In this document: positions 29,045 to 38,068 of the stretch, piece after piece
How positions within the stretch are numbered: position 1 is the stretch's first letter
How the letters are laid out: each line of letters opens with the position of its first letter
NCBI RefSeq assembly: GCF_007641255.1
Contig: NZ_CP036259.1
Span: forward strand, 3,350,501 to 3,414,500
Origin: Sporomusa termitida
GTDB taxonomy: Bacteria > Bacillota > Negativicutes > Sporomusales > Sporomusaceae
Reading direction: 5' to 3'
DNA length: 64,000 nt
The notes under the pieces: model-generated
Databases searched by the model: none
What the model saw: the letters and a program-made list of their open reading frames with translations, nothing else
Told to the model about the DNA's origin: nothing
Translations under genes and position numbers: made by a program

Positions 29045-30436
29045 ATGGCTGGTTTGAGTTCGGCGAATAGATCTGAAAAGAACACGTCCCGGCGCTTGGT
29101 CGACAGATTTACGGAATGGAGCCTTAACTGGGTACCCGACTCCATGGTCTTCGTACTGGCGTTGACAGTAATCGTATACCTAATGGCCCTGGTCTTTACA
29201 GACCACGGACCAGTCGAGCTGGTTGACGATTTCGCTAGCGGTTTTTGGTTGTTGCTGACATTTGCCATGCAGATGTGTTTGATGATGATCAGCGGTTTTG
29301 TCGTAGCCGATTCCAAGTTCGTTAAAAGCGGTATCATTAAGCTGGTGGATTGGCCTAAGACCCCCAAACGGACTATGCTCATGTTTTGTCTGGTGGTCGG
29401 GGTGGTATGTTGGTTTCACTGGGGCATCGGTTTAATGCTTTCGATTGTAATGGGCAAGCAAATAGCGGTCCGCAAGCGGGGGCTGGGGATTCATTATCCC
29501 TTTCTGGCGGCCGTGGCCTACAGCACGCAGTGCATCATGGCCAACGGTGTGTCCCAGGCAGCCCCGCTGCTAATGGCGACTCCCGGCAATTTTTTGGAGA
29601 AAACGGTAGGTGGCCTGATTCCCCTGACACAGACAGCCTTGTCGCCATTTCTCATGACCTTTATGGTCATCCAGCTTTTTGCTATTCCCCTGCTGGTAAT
29701 GTATTTGCTGCCGAAGAAAGAAAATGCCGTAGAGCTTGATGAAGCGCTTGCAAGCGAATTTGCCCATGTCCCGCCGGCAACCGGCGATGTAAAGGATTTG
29801 CGCCCCGCGGAGCGGTGGGAGCGTTCTCCCGTCCTGCCTACGCTACTGGCGCTCGTCATGTTGTTCTGGGTGGCAAAATTCTTCTGGCTCAACGGTGTAA
29901 GAAAGTTAGATTTAAACATGGTTAACTTTACCTTTTTTGCCATGGGGCTGCTGCTGCACAGAACGCCGCAGAGCTTTATCTCTTCCGTCAAACAAGGGGT
30001 TAATACGACTTTTGGTGTTATTATTCAATTTCCGTTGTACGCCGGTATTTTCGGCATTATCAGTAATTCCGGGTTAGCAGGTGTCATTACCCACTGGTTT
30101 ATCTCCATTTCCACGACGGAAACCTACGCCTTGATTGTCGTGATTTATACTTCGATGATGGATTTCTTCGTCCCGTCCGGCGGCTCCAAATTTGTTATTG
30201 AGGCGCCCTATATTCTTTCCGCCGGTCAACACCTGGGCGTCCCGGCGCATCATGTAGTCAACGCTTACAGCACCGGGGCGCAGCTGGCTAACAACATCCA
30301 GCCGTTCTGGGCCTTGGCATACCTGGCGGCATTTAAACTAAAGTTCCAGGATATTCTGCCCTATACGTTCCTCTTCTTTGTTTTGTCCGGCATTATGGCG
30401 ACGATCGCCTTTCTTGTATTCCCCACGGGGCTTTAA
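29045..30436 (+). CDS. atoE: AtoE-type short-chain fatty acid transporter
   Basis: The ribosome site GGGAGG precedes ATG 29045, and the protein is 463 aa. The sequence RLVDRFTEWSLNWVPDSMVF at the N-terminus and about a dozen hydrophobic segments match the AtoE family of short-chain fatty acid permeases. It lies last in the operon, so it probably imports the acid (butyrate, acetoacetate or similar) that the operon enzymes degrade, or exports the product. Confidence 0.92.
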   Translation: MAGLSSANRSEKNTSRRLVDRFTEWSLNWVPDSMVFVLALTVIVYLMALVFTDHGPVELVDDFASGFWLLLTFAMQMCLMMISGFVVADSKFVKSGIIKLVDWPKTPKRTMLMFCLVVGVVCWFHWGIGLMLSIVMGKQIAVRKRGLGIHYPFLAAVAYSTQCIMANGVSQAAPLLMATPGNFLEKTVGGLIPLTQTALSPFLMTFMVIQLFAIPLLVMYLLPKKENAVELDEALASEFAHVPPATGDVKDLRPAERWERSPVLPTLLALVMLFWVAKFFWLNGVRKLDLNMVNFTFFAMGLLLHRTPQSFISSVKQGVNTTFGVIIQFPLYAGIFGIISNSGLAGVITHWFISISTTETYALIVVIYTSMMDFFVPSGGSKFVIEAPYILSAGQHLGVPAHHVVNAYSTGAQLANNIQPFWALAYLAAFKLKFQDILPYTFLFFVLSGIMATIAFLVFPTGL

Positions 30437-30568
30437 GAAACTGAGCAGTTGAGGAGGAAGCAGGCCTTCTATTGGCGGTTGCAGCAGAACGAGCAGCAAG
30501 AAGTTTCCCGCAAACTCCTATAGGAGCTAACCAACTTGCTGTGGTAGACTTCAAAACCCTGTTTCCCC

Positions 30569-30655
30569 AAAAAAAGTGGACAATGCGTTGCAAGTAGTGA
30601 GCTGTGGAGCTAAGGTGTGACCCGCTCACTCTGCAACGAATTGGCCACTTTTTTA
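30569..30655 (+). terminator. Long hairpin terminator after atoE
   Basis: AAAAAAAGTGGACAATGCG (30569 on) pairs with the complementary stretch ending TTGGCCACTTTTTT at 30653. The arms extend through GTTGCA and GTGAGC with a few mismatches, and a T-run follows. It closes the first acyl-CoA operon. Confidence 0.65.
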
Positions 30656-30900
30656 ATTTTGCAGAGAGCCGAAAGAAGGCCTTATTTTGTGTTCGACTCT
30701 TAAACGGCTGTTCATGGGGACTACCGCCTGGTGAGACGGCAAGCTTACTGTGCGGGTTTTATCTATTTCCTTATTGGATACTGTGCTATATTACCAAGTT
30801 GATTAAAGTCGGCCGACAATTCAGCCTTAAGGTTAAAAGAACCTGCAAAGAAGTGCGCGATAAACAAAACGAGATATTGGGGCAGTGAAAGAAGTCGATG

Positions 30901-31176
30901 GTGCCGTATTGGGCAGATAGCGCGCATAACGGAGCTATCGTCAATATTGATGAGTTTGATATGTGCAGGCAAGCCAGAATTGGTTGTGCTGCCTGTAAAA
31001 AAGCTCTTTACAGTAGACTTAATCAAATACTTGAGCCATTCCGTGAGCGCAGAATCTATTTCGAAAATCATTAAAACGAAGTTAGAGGCTTGATTGCCTG
31101 CGGCACAAGGCGGGCAAATGAAATAAGCGCTGAAACAATGAGAAGCGTAAAAACGGCAATGAAAATCCTAATCTGA
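30901..31176 (+). pseudogene. C-terminal remnant of tryptophanyl-tRNA synthetase
   Basis: The frame reads EFDMCRQARIGCAACKKALY, then RLNQILEPFRERRIYFENH, an in-frame TAA at 31072-31074, and RRANEISAETMRSVKTAMK to TGA at 31176. This pattern (GCR.A.IGC..CK, then FLEPIRERR) is the TrpS C-terminus. Only the last quarter is present, so it is a dead fragment. A working copy must lie elsewhere. Confidence 0.7.
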
Positions 31177-31214
31177 TATAAAGAGCTAAATTTTTAACCT
31201 ATAAGGGAGATTAC

Positions 31215-32039
31215 GTGCTAGGTCCTGATGGTAATCCATATATAGTACCCTATACGTTTGATTTTGAGGCATTTATTGAAAAATATAAATCGCTCGCTAT
31301 TCCTCCCTCCACGGAAGGCTATATGGAGTATACTTACACTGTTCTAATTAATGCTTTCAGAACAGGTGCTATAGATGATCTGCAAAGGTCTTATGATGGA
31401 ACCTATGGTTACTTCAACCCAGCTTTTATGTCGTTTACTGCATCAGCTAGTTTTGTATACGGAGTGGCAAGTAATCTTATGTGGCTTGATATAGATTCCT
31501 GCCTGTGGGGTGGAGGGAAGCTTAACCAAATACAAAGCTGGTTACCAGGGGCAACTAATGATATATCTGGTGAAAAGTATAATAATCCTAATAATCCACC
31601 GCAGATAAGGCACGGGTATAAATTCGTTGATTCATTACGGAGTCATGCTGAGCTATCTGGCTCACCAATGACTTCAGATTCTGCTCTAACTAACTATTCG
31701 AACTCATTCAATATCGAAACGAACATTGCCAAAGAACTGGCAACGAATAGATCAAATGCTTTATCTTTAACAACATATAATCAAAAATGGCAAGATAATT
31801 TTCAAACCATGTTAGGGCCTGCAAATCCTTTATTTGTTAATGCAGAAAAAGGTATCCCTAACAAGTATGGAGTGTTAATTGAAGTCGATGACTTCGGTAA
31901 TCCGACTTACGAGGGGTTGATTCGGACAACTGACCAAGAAGAGTTTATCAATCGAGTAACTGAGAAATCAGTACTTGATTATTTACAAGTTGCTTGGAAT
32001 GGATATCTTCAGGCCGAAGATTCAGCTCGTATGTTATGA
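31215..32039 (+). CDS. Unrecognised 274-aa protein
   Basis: GTG 31215 is preceded by AAGGGAG, so translation from here is plausible. The protein is polar and rich in N, S and Y, with no signal peptide. It has no clear membrane segment apart from the mildly hydrophobic FTASASFVYGVASNLMW. Other visible stretches are NNPNNPPQIRHGYKFVD and KYGVLIEVDDFGNPTYEGL. I recognise no domain. It could be a complete small protein or the end of a larger secreted or phage-like protein, since the C-terminus ends abruptly near a GAGCCAC word of the kind found at IS21 ends. The surrounding DNA is remnant-rich. Confidence 0.55.
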   Translation: MLGPDGNPYIVPYTFDFEAFIEKYKSLAIPPSTEGYMEYTYTVLINAFRTGAIDDLQRSYDGTYGYFNPAFMSFTASASFVYGVASNLMWLDIDSCLWGGGKLNQIQSWLPGATNDISGEKYNNPNNPPQIRHGYKFVDSLRSHAELSGSPMTSDSALTNYSNSFNIETNIAKELATNRSNALSLTTYNQKWQDNFQTMLGPANPLFVNAEKGIPNKYGVLIEVDDFGNPTYEGLIRTTDQEEFINRVTEKSVLDYLQVAWNGYLQAEDSARML

Positions 32040-32153
32040 CATTAGAGCCACAGGGTGGATTTGCAAGGTCGCGGATCGCATATCGAACTCCTTTCCGAAA
32101 CATTTTCGCACAGTCTGTCGTCCCCCCTTACCCTTATTTATCAGCCAATATAA

Positions 32154-32200
32154 AAAGAACTCCTGTAAGATCCGGTGCGATTTTACAGGAGTTCTTTTTT
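32154..32200 (+). terminator. Hairpin terminator
   Basis: AAGAACTCCTGTAA pairs with TTACAGGAGTTCTT and is followed by a T-run. It lies about 115 bases after the unrecognised gene and probably ends its transcript. Confidence 0.8.
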
Positions 32201-32264
32201 GCGTTGCAGGAGAGCCGTATTGGTGCAGTATTACAGCAATATTCTGGACTCAAGGGGACGGTTC

Positions 32265-32531
32265 GAAAGCACTGAAAAAGTCAATAAAGCAAGCGCCCCT
32301 GAATTATGGTAAAATATAACGGTAGATATTTGCGTAATGGAGGGGCTTGCCTTGCTAAAAAATGTGCCGCACCAATTAAGTATATATAGCGTGCTCTATG
32401 ATAAAATTCCCAGTAATCATATTCTGAAGATTATCGCTGGTAATGTGGATTTTAGCTTCATTAACGAGTTGCTGAAGGATTCGTACTGCCAGCATCTGGG
32501 GCGGCCGGCCAAAGAACCGGAAATGCTGGCC
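32265..32531 (+). pseudogene. IS1182-family transposase, 5' fragment (copy B)
   Basis: The left flank ends in the REP half GACTCAAGGG plus GGACGGTTC (32256-32264). The element end GAAAGCACTGAAAAAGTC follows, then ATG 32337 (MEGLALLKNVPHQLSIYSVL). The match to the longer copy stops after AAATGCTGGCC at about 32531, and the rest is deleted. Confidence 0.9.
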
Positions 32532-32686
32532 TAGTCCATTTATGAACTGCATACCAACCCTTTACATGTTTACCATTCAACATTACGTTTTATATTCTCC
32601 TTTACCCTACAGGAAGGCGTTTTTCTACGCCACTTTACCGCTGTTAAAAATCTTACCTTTTTGGCTGTATATATGATCTTTAATAT

Positions 32687-32727
32687 AAATAGGTACTGCT
32701 TACTACAAGTGTAGGCAGTACCTATTT
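32687..32727 (-). terminator. Terminator of the TonB-dependent receptor gene
   Basis: AAATAGGTACTGC pairs with GCAGTACCTATTT around a 15-base loop, with T/A runs on both sides. It lies about 35 bases past the receptor stop. Confidence 0.85.
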
Positions 32728-32763
32728 ATTAAAATTAAATGCTAAGCTAGCCGGGATAAAAAC

Positions 32764-34674
32764 CTATATGCGGTGTTCTATACCCATAACAAAGCTTCGC
32801 CCTGCCATCGGATATACCCCAGTACTACCGTAAGTATAACCAACAAGTTCATAACCTTCATTAGTCAGGTTATAGCCTTTAAAGTAAATCTGCGTATCAT
32901 TTGTGGCTTGATAGCGAATATTCATGTCCAATGCTAGATACGAATCCGAAGTATAGGCTGCCGTACTGCGCCCGGTTGCTGCCAGCATCGTTAACCCGGC
33001 ATCCCATCTATCCTGATTATACTGGACTCCTAAAGAATATCCGTTGGGACGGCTATTGTTCGAATCCAGTGCATAGTTATCAGTACCACTTTGCTTCTCC
33101 ACTTTTGCATAAGAATATCCGGCATTGACATTCCAACGGTCAGATAGTTTTCTCTTTACATTCAACTCCAAACCTTGTCTTTTTTCATGATTCACGTTGG
33201 TCCACCAGCCAAGGCCTGTACCCGGATCCAGAACCACCCAATCGAGGGCATCTTTCAACTTGCTTTGATAGATGCTGGCCTGTAAACTTGTTTTATTATC
33301 AAGTTTGGTATCCATACCCAGTGTAACTGTTTTAGACGTTTCTGGTTTTAAATCCGGATTTGGCAGCCAGGTCGCTGTATGGGCATAGAGATCCAGTACT
33401 CTCGGATTTTTGACCGCTTGCCCCCAGGATATATATACATTCGTATCCGGAGATAATGCTTTATTCAGGGATACGTGAGAAGTAACATCACTGCCGAAAG
33501 TACTATGGTGATCATAACGGTTGCCTACTGTCAACGAGTAATCATCTTTTAACTTCCACCGGTTCTCTATAAAAGCGGCACTTGTTGTAACATCGCCCTG
33601 TAAATTCGCCCCACCGGTTAGTTCTTTCACTTCTTCCTTGCGTAACTCGGCCCCACCAACCAAGGTATAATTCTCGTTTACCAGCCAGCTTTGCTGCCAT
33701 TCCGCCCCGGTTGCTTTGAGATCATAGTTATAAGGACTGCCAAAATAAAGGGTATTTCCTTCACTGTTATTTTGGTAAATACGGAAACTATCTGCCCCGC
33801 CTTGACTTTTATTCCATGAATAAGTCAAGGCAACATTAACATCTAAAAGTTTCCGACGTGTATCTGGATTCCAAACATCACCAGTATTTACATCCGCCAA
33901 ACCAATGCCAAAACCACCATTATCCTCCATACGCTCTATCGCCAACGACAGCTCATTATCATCACCAAGTTGTTTATCTATACGGAAATTTACATATTCT
34001 TTGTCAATTTCACTGGAATTAAATTCTCTGTTATTCCCTGTCCTTGGATCTTTATAGTTAAAATTATCCCGCTTTTGTTTATCATATGTAAACATGTAGC
34101 TTATATCCTTCTCGACGCCTTCTGTCGTTAAGGCATAACGCTGAGAGTTCCATGTGCCGAATTCCGTTGTTACTTTTGTACTATTTTCTTTGGCCTGTTT
34201 GGTAATGATGTTGATAACACCGCCGACAGCCGCACTGCCGTACAGAGAAGAATTGGGGCCGCGTACAATTTCAATGCGCTCAATATTTTTTACGGCGATA
34301 TTATTAATATTCATACCATTATAGTTCAAGCCGTTATGGTGCGCATAATTCATTTTTCTGCCATCCACCATGACAAGAACACGGTCATCGCCGTTAAGGA
34401 TGGGGTAAGAACCATAACTGCTTGTTCCCATATTTACATTATTTGCAGTCAAAATATCCGATACTTTACTATAAGTGCCTTTTTCAATCTCAGCATTGCC
34501 GATAACGGTAACATTAGCCGCTACTTCATTTTTCTTTACGGGAATACGGCTTGCGGTCACAACATATTCATCAAAATTAAATTCCTCTTCTTCTGCGTAT
34601 GCATCATTCGCTATTCCCAATGATATTGCACTGCAGATTAAGCCGTACAGTAGGACTTTTGCCTTTTTGTTCAA
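32764..34674 (-). CDS. TonB-dependent outer-membrane receptor
   Basis: The 636-aa protein has a clear signal peptide (MNKKAKVLLYGLICSAISLG, cleavage after NDAYA). A TonB-box-like FDEYVVTASRIP follows, then the plug domain (RIEIVRGPNSSLYGSAAVGG) and a long barrel ending in a typical terminal strand with a hydrophobic-aromatic end (GRSFVMGIEHRI). The layout resembles BtuB/colicin-receptor-type receptors. A Fur-like box just upstream suggests iron-regulated uptake of a siderophore or haem, but the substrate is not readable. No tonB or ABC genes are adjacent. Its presence is strong evidence for a diderm cell. Confidence 0.92.
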   Translation of the reverse strand: MNKKAKVLLYGLICSAISLGIANDAYAEEEEFNFDEYVVTASRIPVKKNEVAANVTVIGNAEIEKGTYSKVSDILTANNVNMGTSSYGSYPILNGDDRVLVMVDGRKMNYAHHNGLNYNGMNINNIAVKNIERIEIVRGPNSSLYGSAAVGGVINIITKQAKENSTKVTTEFGTWNSQRYALTTEGVEKDISYMFTYDKQKRDNFNYKDPRTGNNREFNSSEIDKEYVNFRIDKQLGDDNELSLAIERMEDNGGFGIGLADVNTGDVWNPDTRRKLLDVNVALTYSWNKSQGGADSFRIYQNNSEGNTLYFGSPYNYDLKATGAEWQQSWLVNENYTLVGGAELRKEEVKELTGGANLQGDVTTSAAFIENRWKLKDDYSLTVGNRYDHHSTFGSDVTSHVSLNKALSPDTNVYISWGQAVKNPRVLDLYAHTATWLPNPDLKPETSKTVTLGMDTKLDNKTSLQASIYQSKLKDALDWVVLDPGTGLGWWTNVNHEKRQGLELNVKRKLSDRWNVNAGYSYAKVEKQSGTDNYALDSNNSRPNGYSLGVQYNQDRWDAGLTMLAATGRSTAAYTSDSYLALDMNIRYQATNDTQIYFKGYNLTNEGYELVGYTYGSTGVYPMAGRSFVMGIEHRI

Positions 34675-34735
34675 TTAAAACCTCTCCCTTATACCCACCT
34701 TTATTTCCGGGCAATGATAACGAAAATAGCTTCGA

Positions 34736-34757
34736 TATTAATTATCATTATCATTGC
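34736..34757 (-). promoter_or_regulatory. Fur box ahead of the TonB-dependent receptor
   Basis: Read on the minus strand, CAATGATAATGATAATTAAT contains the tandem GATAAT hexamers of the classical Fur consensus. It lies about 60-80 bases upstream of the receptor ATG, in the expected promoter region, and predicts repression by iron-loaded Fur. A second, weaker AATGATAACG word is at 34712. Confidence 0.75.
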
Positions 34758-34811
34758 CTTAATTATAATATAAAAAAAAATTACCATTGTCAATATTGGA
34801 CGATTATGTAA

Positions 34812-35152
34812 ACAATATTTCGATTAAAGTGGCAATATTACTCTAGCTGCCAAATTCAGCTGCTGTATACAATGACCATATCAAGAATGGAAAAGGAAAA
34901 GACGCCCCTGTGTTGTGTGCTGCTGCGCCAACAGTAGCACCAGGAACGTCCACCAAATAAATTCACATGATCATTGAAATGACTCACGCTTTTTTTATGC
35001 TTACCAGATTAATAATTGAGATTTGGCGGCCAGAGGAAAAAGCAGCCTGGCATATTGGATAAATTGCCGGTCGACTCCCGTCGCAACGCTATTGGCTATA
35101 CTGATCTTCGGTCAACAGCGTTGCGTGACAATCTAATTTCTGTGCTAATGCA
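34812..35152. other. Intergenic region, no gene seen
   Basis: No ORF with a plausible start, and no hairpin or repeat that I can assign, on either strand. Confidence 0.4.
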
Positions 35153-35352
35153 CTAGTCTGCTGAAGTGACCACACGTCTTTGTTCATGCACGGCGCGCTA
35201 TACTGCACTCCCCGGTTTTAAAGGATCACCAGCGTTGATTTTAAGATCCAATTTTTCCCCGGGCTTTGCCAATAAATACTTTTTGCAGTCAGTCAAGGTC
35301 ACCCCGACATCACCCAATAACAATTCGTTCATATACGGTAAGGAGCAGAAAA
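35153..35352 (-). pseudogene. Fragment of a chemotaxis-receptor-like sensor domain
   Basis: Reading from about 35352 gives LPYMNELLLGDVGVTLTDC, then KYLLAKPGEKLDLKINAGD and PLKPGSAV, an in-frame TAG, then RAVHEQRRVV. This order resembles the N-terminal sensor region of methyl-accepting chemotaxis proteins common in Sporomusa-type genomes. Only about 60 codons survive. Confidence 0.45.
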
Positions 35353-35439
35353 AACGTGTAATATATCCCCGTTATCCATAGTTTTCATTTCCCCTTACGT
35401 TCTTAGAGCCACCCTGCACCAATCGATAGTTTCGGGCAT

Positions 35440-36225
35440 TTATTTCCCGGTGAAATTGGCTTTGCGTTTTTCGACAAAAGCAGCCATGCCTTCTTTTTGG
35501 TCGCTGGTGGCAAAACAAAGGCCAAACACTTCGGCTTCATAGGCGATACCCGAATCAAGGTCAACATCAAGCCCTTCATTAACTGCCGCTTTGCACACTT
35601 GTACAGCGATCTGGCCCCGGAACATGATTTTCTGCGCCAAAGCCTTGGTGGTGTCCAGCAGTTCTGCCGGAGCCACGACCTTATTCACTAATCCGATGCG
35701 GTAGGCCTCGGCAGCGTCAATCATGTCGCCGGTGAACAGCAGTTCCTTAGCCCGCCCTTTGCCCACCAAGCGCGGCAGACGCTGGGTACCGCCGAATCCG
35801 GGAGGTATCCCCAGGGAAACTTCCGGTTGGCCGAACTTGGCTTTTTCCGATGCAATCCGAATATCGCAGGCCATGGCCAGCTCGCAGCCACCCCCTAGGG
35901 CAAAGCCATTGACTGCTGCAATGACCGGTTTAGACAAATTTTCAATTTTACTGAAGACAGCCTGCGCCAATTTGCCCCAGTTACGGCCTTCAACGGCGGA
36001 ATAATTGCGCATTTCGGTGATGTCGGCGCCGGCCACAAAGGATTTTTCCCCGCTGCCGGTAACGATGACAACTTTCACGGCATCGTTTTGCGCCAGTTCA
36101 TCGAACAGCCGGTCCAATTCATATACGGTCGCTGCATTCAAAGCATTTAAAGCTTTAGGACGGTTAATCGTTACAACAGCAATACCCTCTTGAACTTCCG
36201 ATAATAAATTTTCATACCCACTCAT
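35440..36225 (-). CDS. crt: Enoyl-CoA hydratase / crotonase
   Basis: The start is ATG 36225 (MSGYENLLSEVQEGIAVVTI), with GGAGAGG upstream; the open frame extends further to 36375 but that part belongs to the broken hbd gene. The protein is 261 aa. The oxyanion-hole segments SFVAGADITEM and AVNGFALGGGCELAMACDI are visible. The catalytic glutamates lie in FGQPEVSLGIPPGFGGTQRL. It hydrates crotonyl-CoA to 3-hydroxybutyryl-CoA or the reverse. It is the only crotonase in the window, so it would also serve the first cluster. Confidence 0.92.
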   Translation of the reverse strand: MSGYENLLSEVQEGIAVVTINRPKALNALNAATVYELDRLFDELAQNDAVKVVIVTGSGEKSFVAGADITEMRNYSAVEGRNWGKLAQAVFSKIENLSKPVIAAVNGFALGGGCELAMACDIRIASEKAKFGQPEVSLGIPPGFGGTQRLPRLVGKGRAKELLFTGDMIDAAEAYRIGLVNKVVAPAELLDTTKALAQKIMFRGQIAVQVCKAAVNEGLDVDLDSGIAYEAEVFGLCFATSDQKEGMAAFVEKRKANFTGK

Positions 36226-36241
36226 AATGAACACCTCTCCT

Positions 36242-36838
36242 TTATTTTTGCGTATAATCGTAGAAGCCTTTGCCGGTCTTGCGGCCAAGGTGTCCGGCCT
36301 GAACCATTTCCGCAGCAACGGACAGGAACGGTATTTTGCGTCGCCAAAGCCGGCGAACAACACTTCCATTTCCATAATGTAGAGAACGCTGTCGTTGCCA
36401 ATCAGGTCGAGCGGTCCCAGCGGGTAATTAAAGCCCAGCTTGGCGCAATTATCACATGTCCTCGGCGGTAGCCACGCCCTCCATCAGGGTATAAACCGCT
36501 TCGTTGATCATCGGCATCATGATCCGGTTGCCGACAAAACCCGGAAAGTCGGCCACCGTTACCGGCGCCTTGCCCAGTTTCTCGGCCAGGGTTTTTACCC
36601 GGCTATAGGTGTCCTCACTGGTCGCCAGACCCCGGATGATTTCCACTAGTTTCATGACCGGAGCCGGATTAAAAAAGTGCATGCCGACGAATTTATCGGG
36701 ATGCTGGGTCAGCGCGGCCAATGCCGTGTCGGCAGGACGGAGCGTTGCTGGCGAGGATGGTATGGGCCGGGCTAAGCGGTCGACAGCGCCGCTGCCCATC
36801 TGCCCGTCACCGATGACTAATACCCGCTTGCATTCCAC
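36242..36838 (-). pseudogene. Broken 3-hydroxybutyryl-CoA dehydrogenase
   Basis: The probable start is GTG 36838 (VECKRVLVIGDGQMGSG), after GAGGGG. Around residue 17 the text jumps from the NAD-binding loop to ALTQHPDKFVGMHFFNPAP, so about 80 residues are deleted. Downstream the frame shifts near 36450 and again near 36330, with recognisable pieces such as NYPLGPLDLIGND, before HLGRKTGKGFYDY and TAA at 36242. It is inactive; the hbd of the first cluster is intact. Confidence 0.88.
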
Positions 36839-36852
36839 CGTAATCCCCTCTT

Positions 36853-38046
36853 TCAACTTGCTTTTATTTTTCTGAACTCTTCGGTGAGAATGGGCAATAC
36901 CTCCACCGCGTCGCCGACGATGCCGTAATCTGCCATACGGAAGATCGGCGCGTCCGGGTCTTTGTTGATGGCGATAATGATGTCGGAGGACGACATGCCG
37001 GCCAAATGCTGGATGGCGCCCGAGATGCCGCAGGCAAAATAGATCTTCGGCCCTACCGTTTTACCGGTCTGCCCTACCTGATGCATAGGGGGTTTCCAGC
37101 CTGAGTCCACGACGGCGCGCGATGCTCCCACCGCTCCGCCCAGTACGGCCGCCAGTTCTTCCACGTAGCAGAAGTTTTCCGGTTTGCCCAGGCCCCGGCC
37201 GCCGGACACGATGATTTCCGCTTCCTCCAGGTTGCAGGATACCGTGCAGACTTGGACGAGGTCGAGGAATTTCGTACGAATGTCTGCCGCCTTTACTTTG
37301 CTGGCCACTTTAATGATTTCCCCGCTTTTGGCGTAGTCCGGCACCGGCCGTTTGAATACAGAGGGGCGAACAGTCCCCATCTGCGGCCGGTGTTCGGGGC
37401 AGAGGATGGTGGCCATGATGTTGCCGCCAAAGGCCGGCCGGGTCCAGGCCACCAGGCCGGTCGCCTCGTCGATGCCCAGCCCGGTGCAGTCGGCCGTGAG
37501 ACCGGTGCCCAGCCGGCAGGCGATACGCGGCCCCAGGTCGCGGCCGTCGTTGGTGGCGCCCAGCAGGACCACCGACGGTTTGTAAGTGTGGATCAGGTCG
37601 GTGAAGGCCGCGGTGTAGCCGTCGGTGTTATAGCGGGCCAGCTCAGGCGCTGCCACCAGGTACACTTGGTCGGCGCCGTGGGCAAAGGCTTCTTGGGCCA
37701 GCGCTTCGATGTTGTTGCCAAGCAGGACGCCCGCTAGTTTTTGGCCCATGGCGTCCGCCAGTTTCCGCCCTTCTCCCAGCAGTTCGAGGCCGACGTTTTT
37801 AAGGCTGCCGGCCGCAACCTCCAGATAGACCCAGACGTCTTGGTACTGGCTTTTATCCATAGCGGCCGCCTGGTCTTCCGCTTCCCGCCGGATGGCTCCG
37901 GCCGGACAGGTGTCGACACAGGCGCCGCATTGGGTGCAGGCGTCGCCGATTACGGCTTTGTCCGCCTGCAGGCTGATGGCGCCGAAGGGGCATACCGCTT
38001 CGCAGGCGCCGCAGCCGATGCACTCTTGCGTTATGATTACTGCCAT
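36853..38046 (-). CDS. etfA: Ferredoxin-EtfA fusion, electron-transfer flavoprotein alpha subunit
   Basis: The 397-aa protein starts with two 4Fe-4S motifs ([12 protein letters not shown] and [12 protein letters not shown]). A normal EtfA follows, with [18 protein letters not shown] and the FAD-binding C-terminal domain ([20 protein letters not shown]). EtfA with EtfB carries electrons between acyl-CoA dehydrogenase and other carriers. The ferredoxin extension is known in anaerobes and suggests a direct contact with ferredoxin-level electrons. It is separated from etfB by 22 bases. Confidence 0.93.
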   Translation of the reverse strand: MAVIITQECIGCGACEAVCPFGAISLQADKAVIGDACTQCGACVDTCPAGAIRREAEDQAAAMDKSQYQDVWVYLEVAAGSLKNVGLELLGEGRKLADAMGQKLAGVLLGNNIEALAQEAFAHGADQVYLVAAPELARYNTDGYTAAFTDLIHTYKPSVVLLGATNDGRDLGPRIACRLGTGLTADCTGLGIDEATGLVAWTRPAFGGNIMATILCPEHRPQMGTVRPSVFKRPVPDYAKSGEIIKVASKVKAADIRTKFLDLVQVCTVSCNLEEAEIIVSGGRGLGKPENFCYVEELAAVLGGAVGASRAVVDSGWKPPMHQVGQTGKTVGPKIYFACGISGAIQHLAGMSSSDIIIAINKDPDAPIFRMADYGIVGDAVEVLPILTEEFRKIKAS

Positions 38047-38068
38047 GGTGTCCGTTCCCCTCCCCTTG

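Noticed and set aside
37252-37737. Long plus-strand open frame inside etfA
   Set aside because: It is antisense to a well-defined ferredoxin-EtfA gene. GC-rich codon use leaves the opposite strand open, and the translation has no family features.
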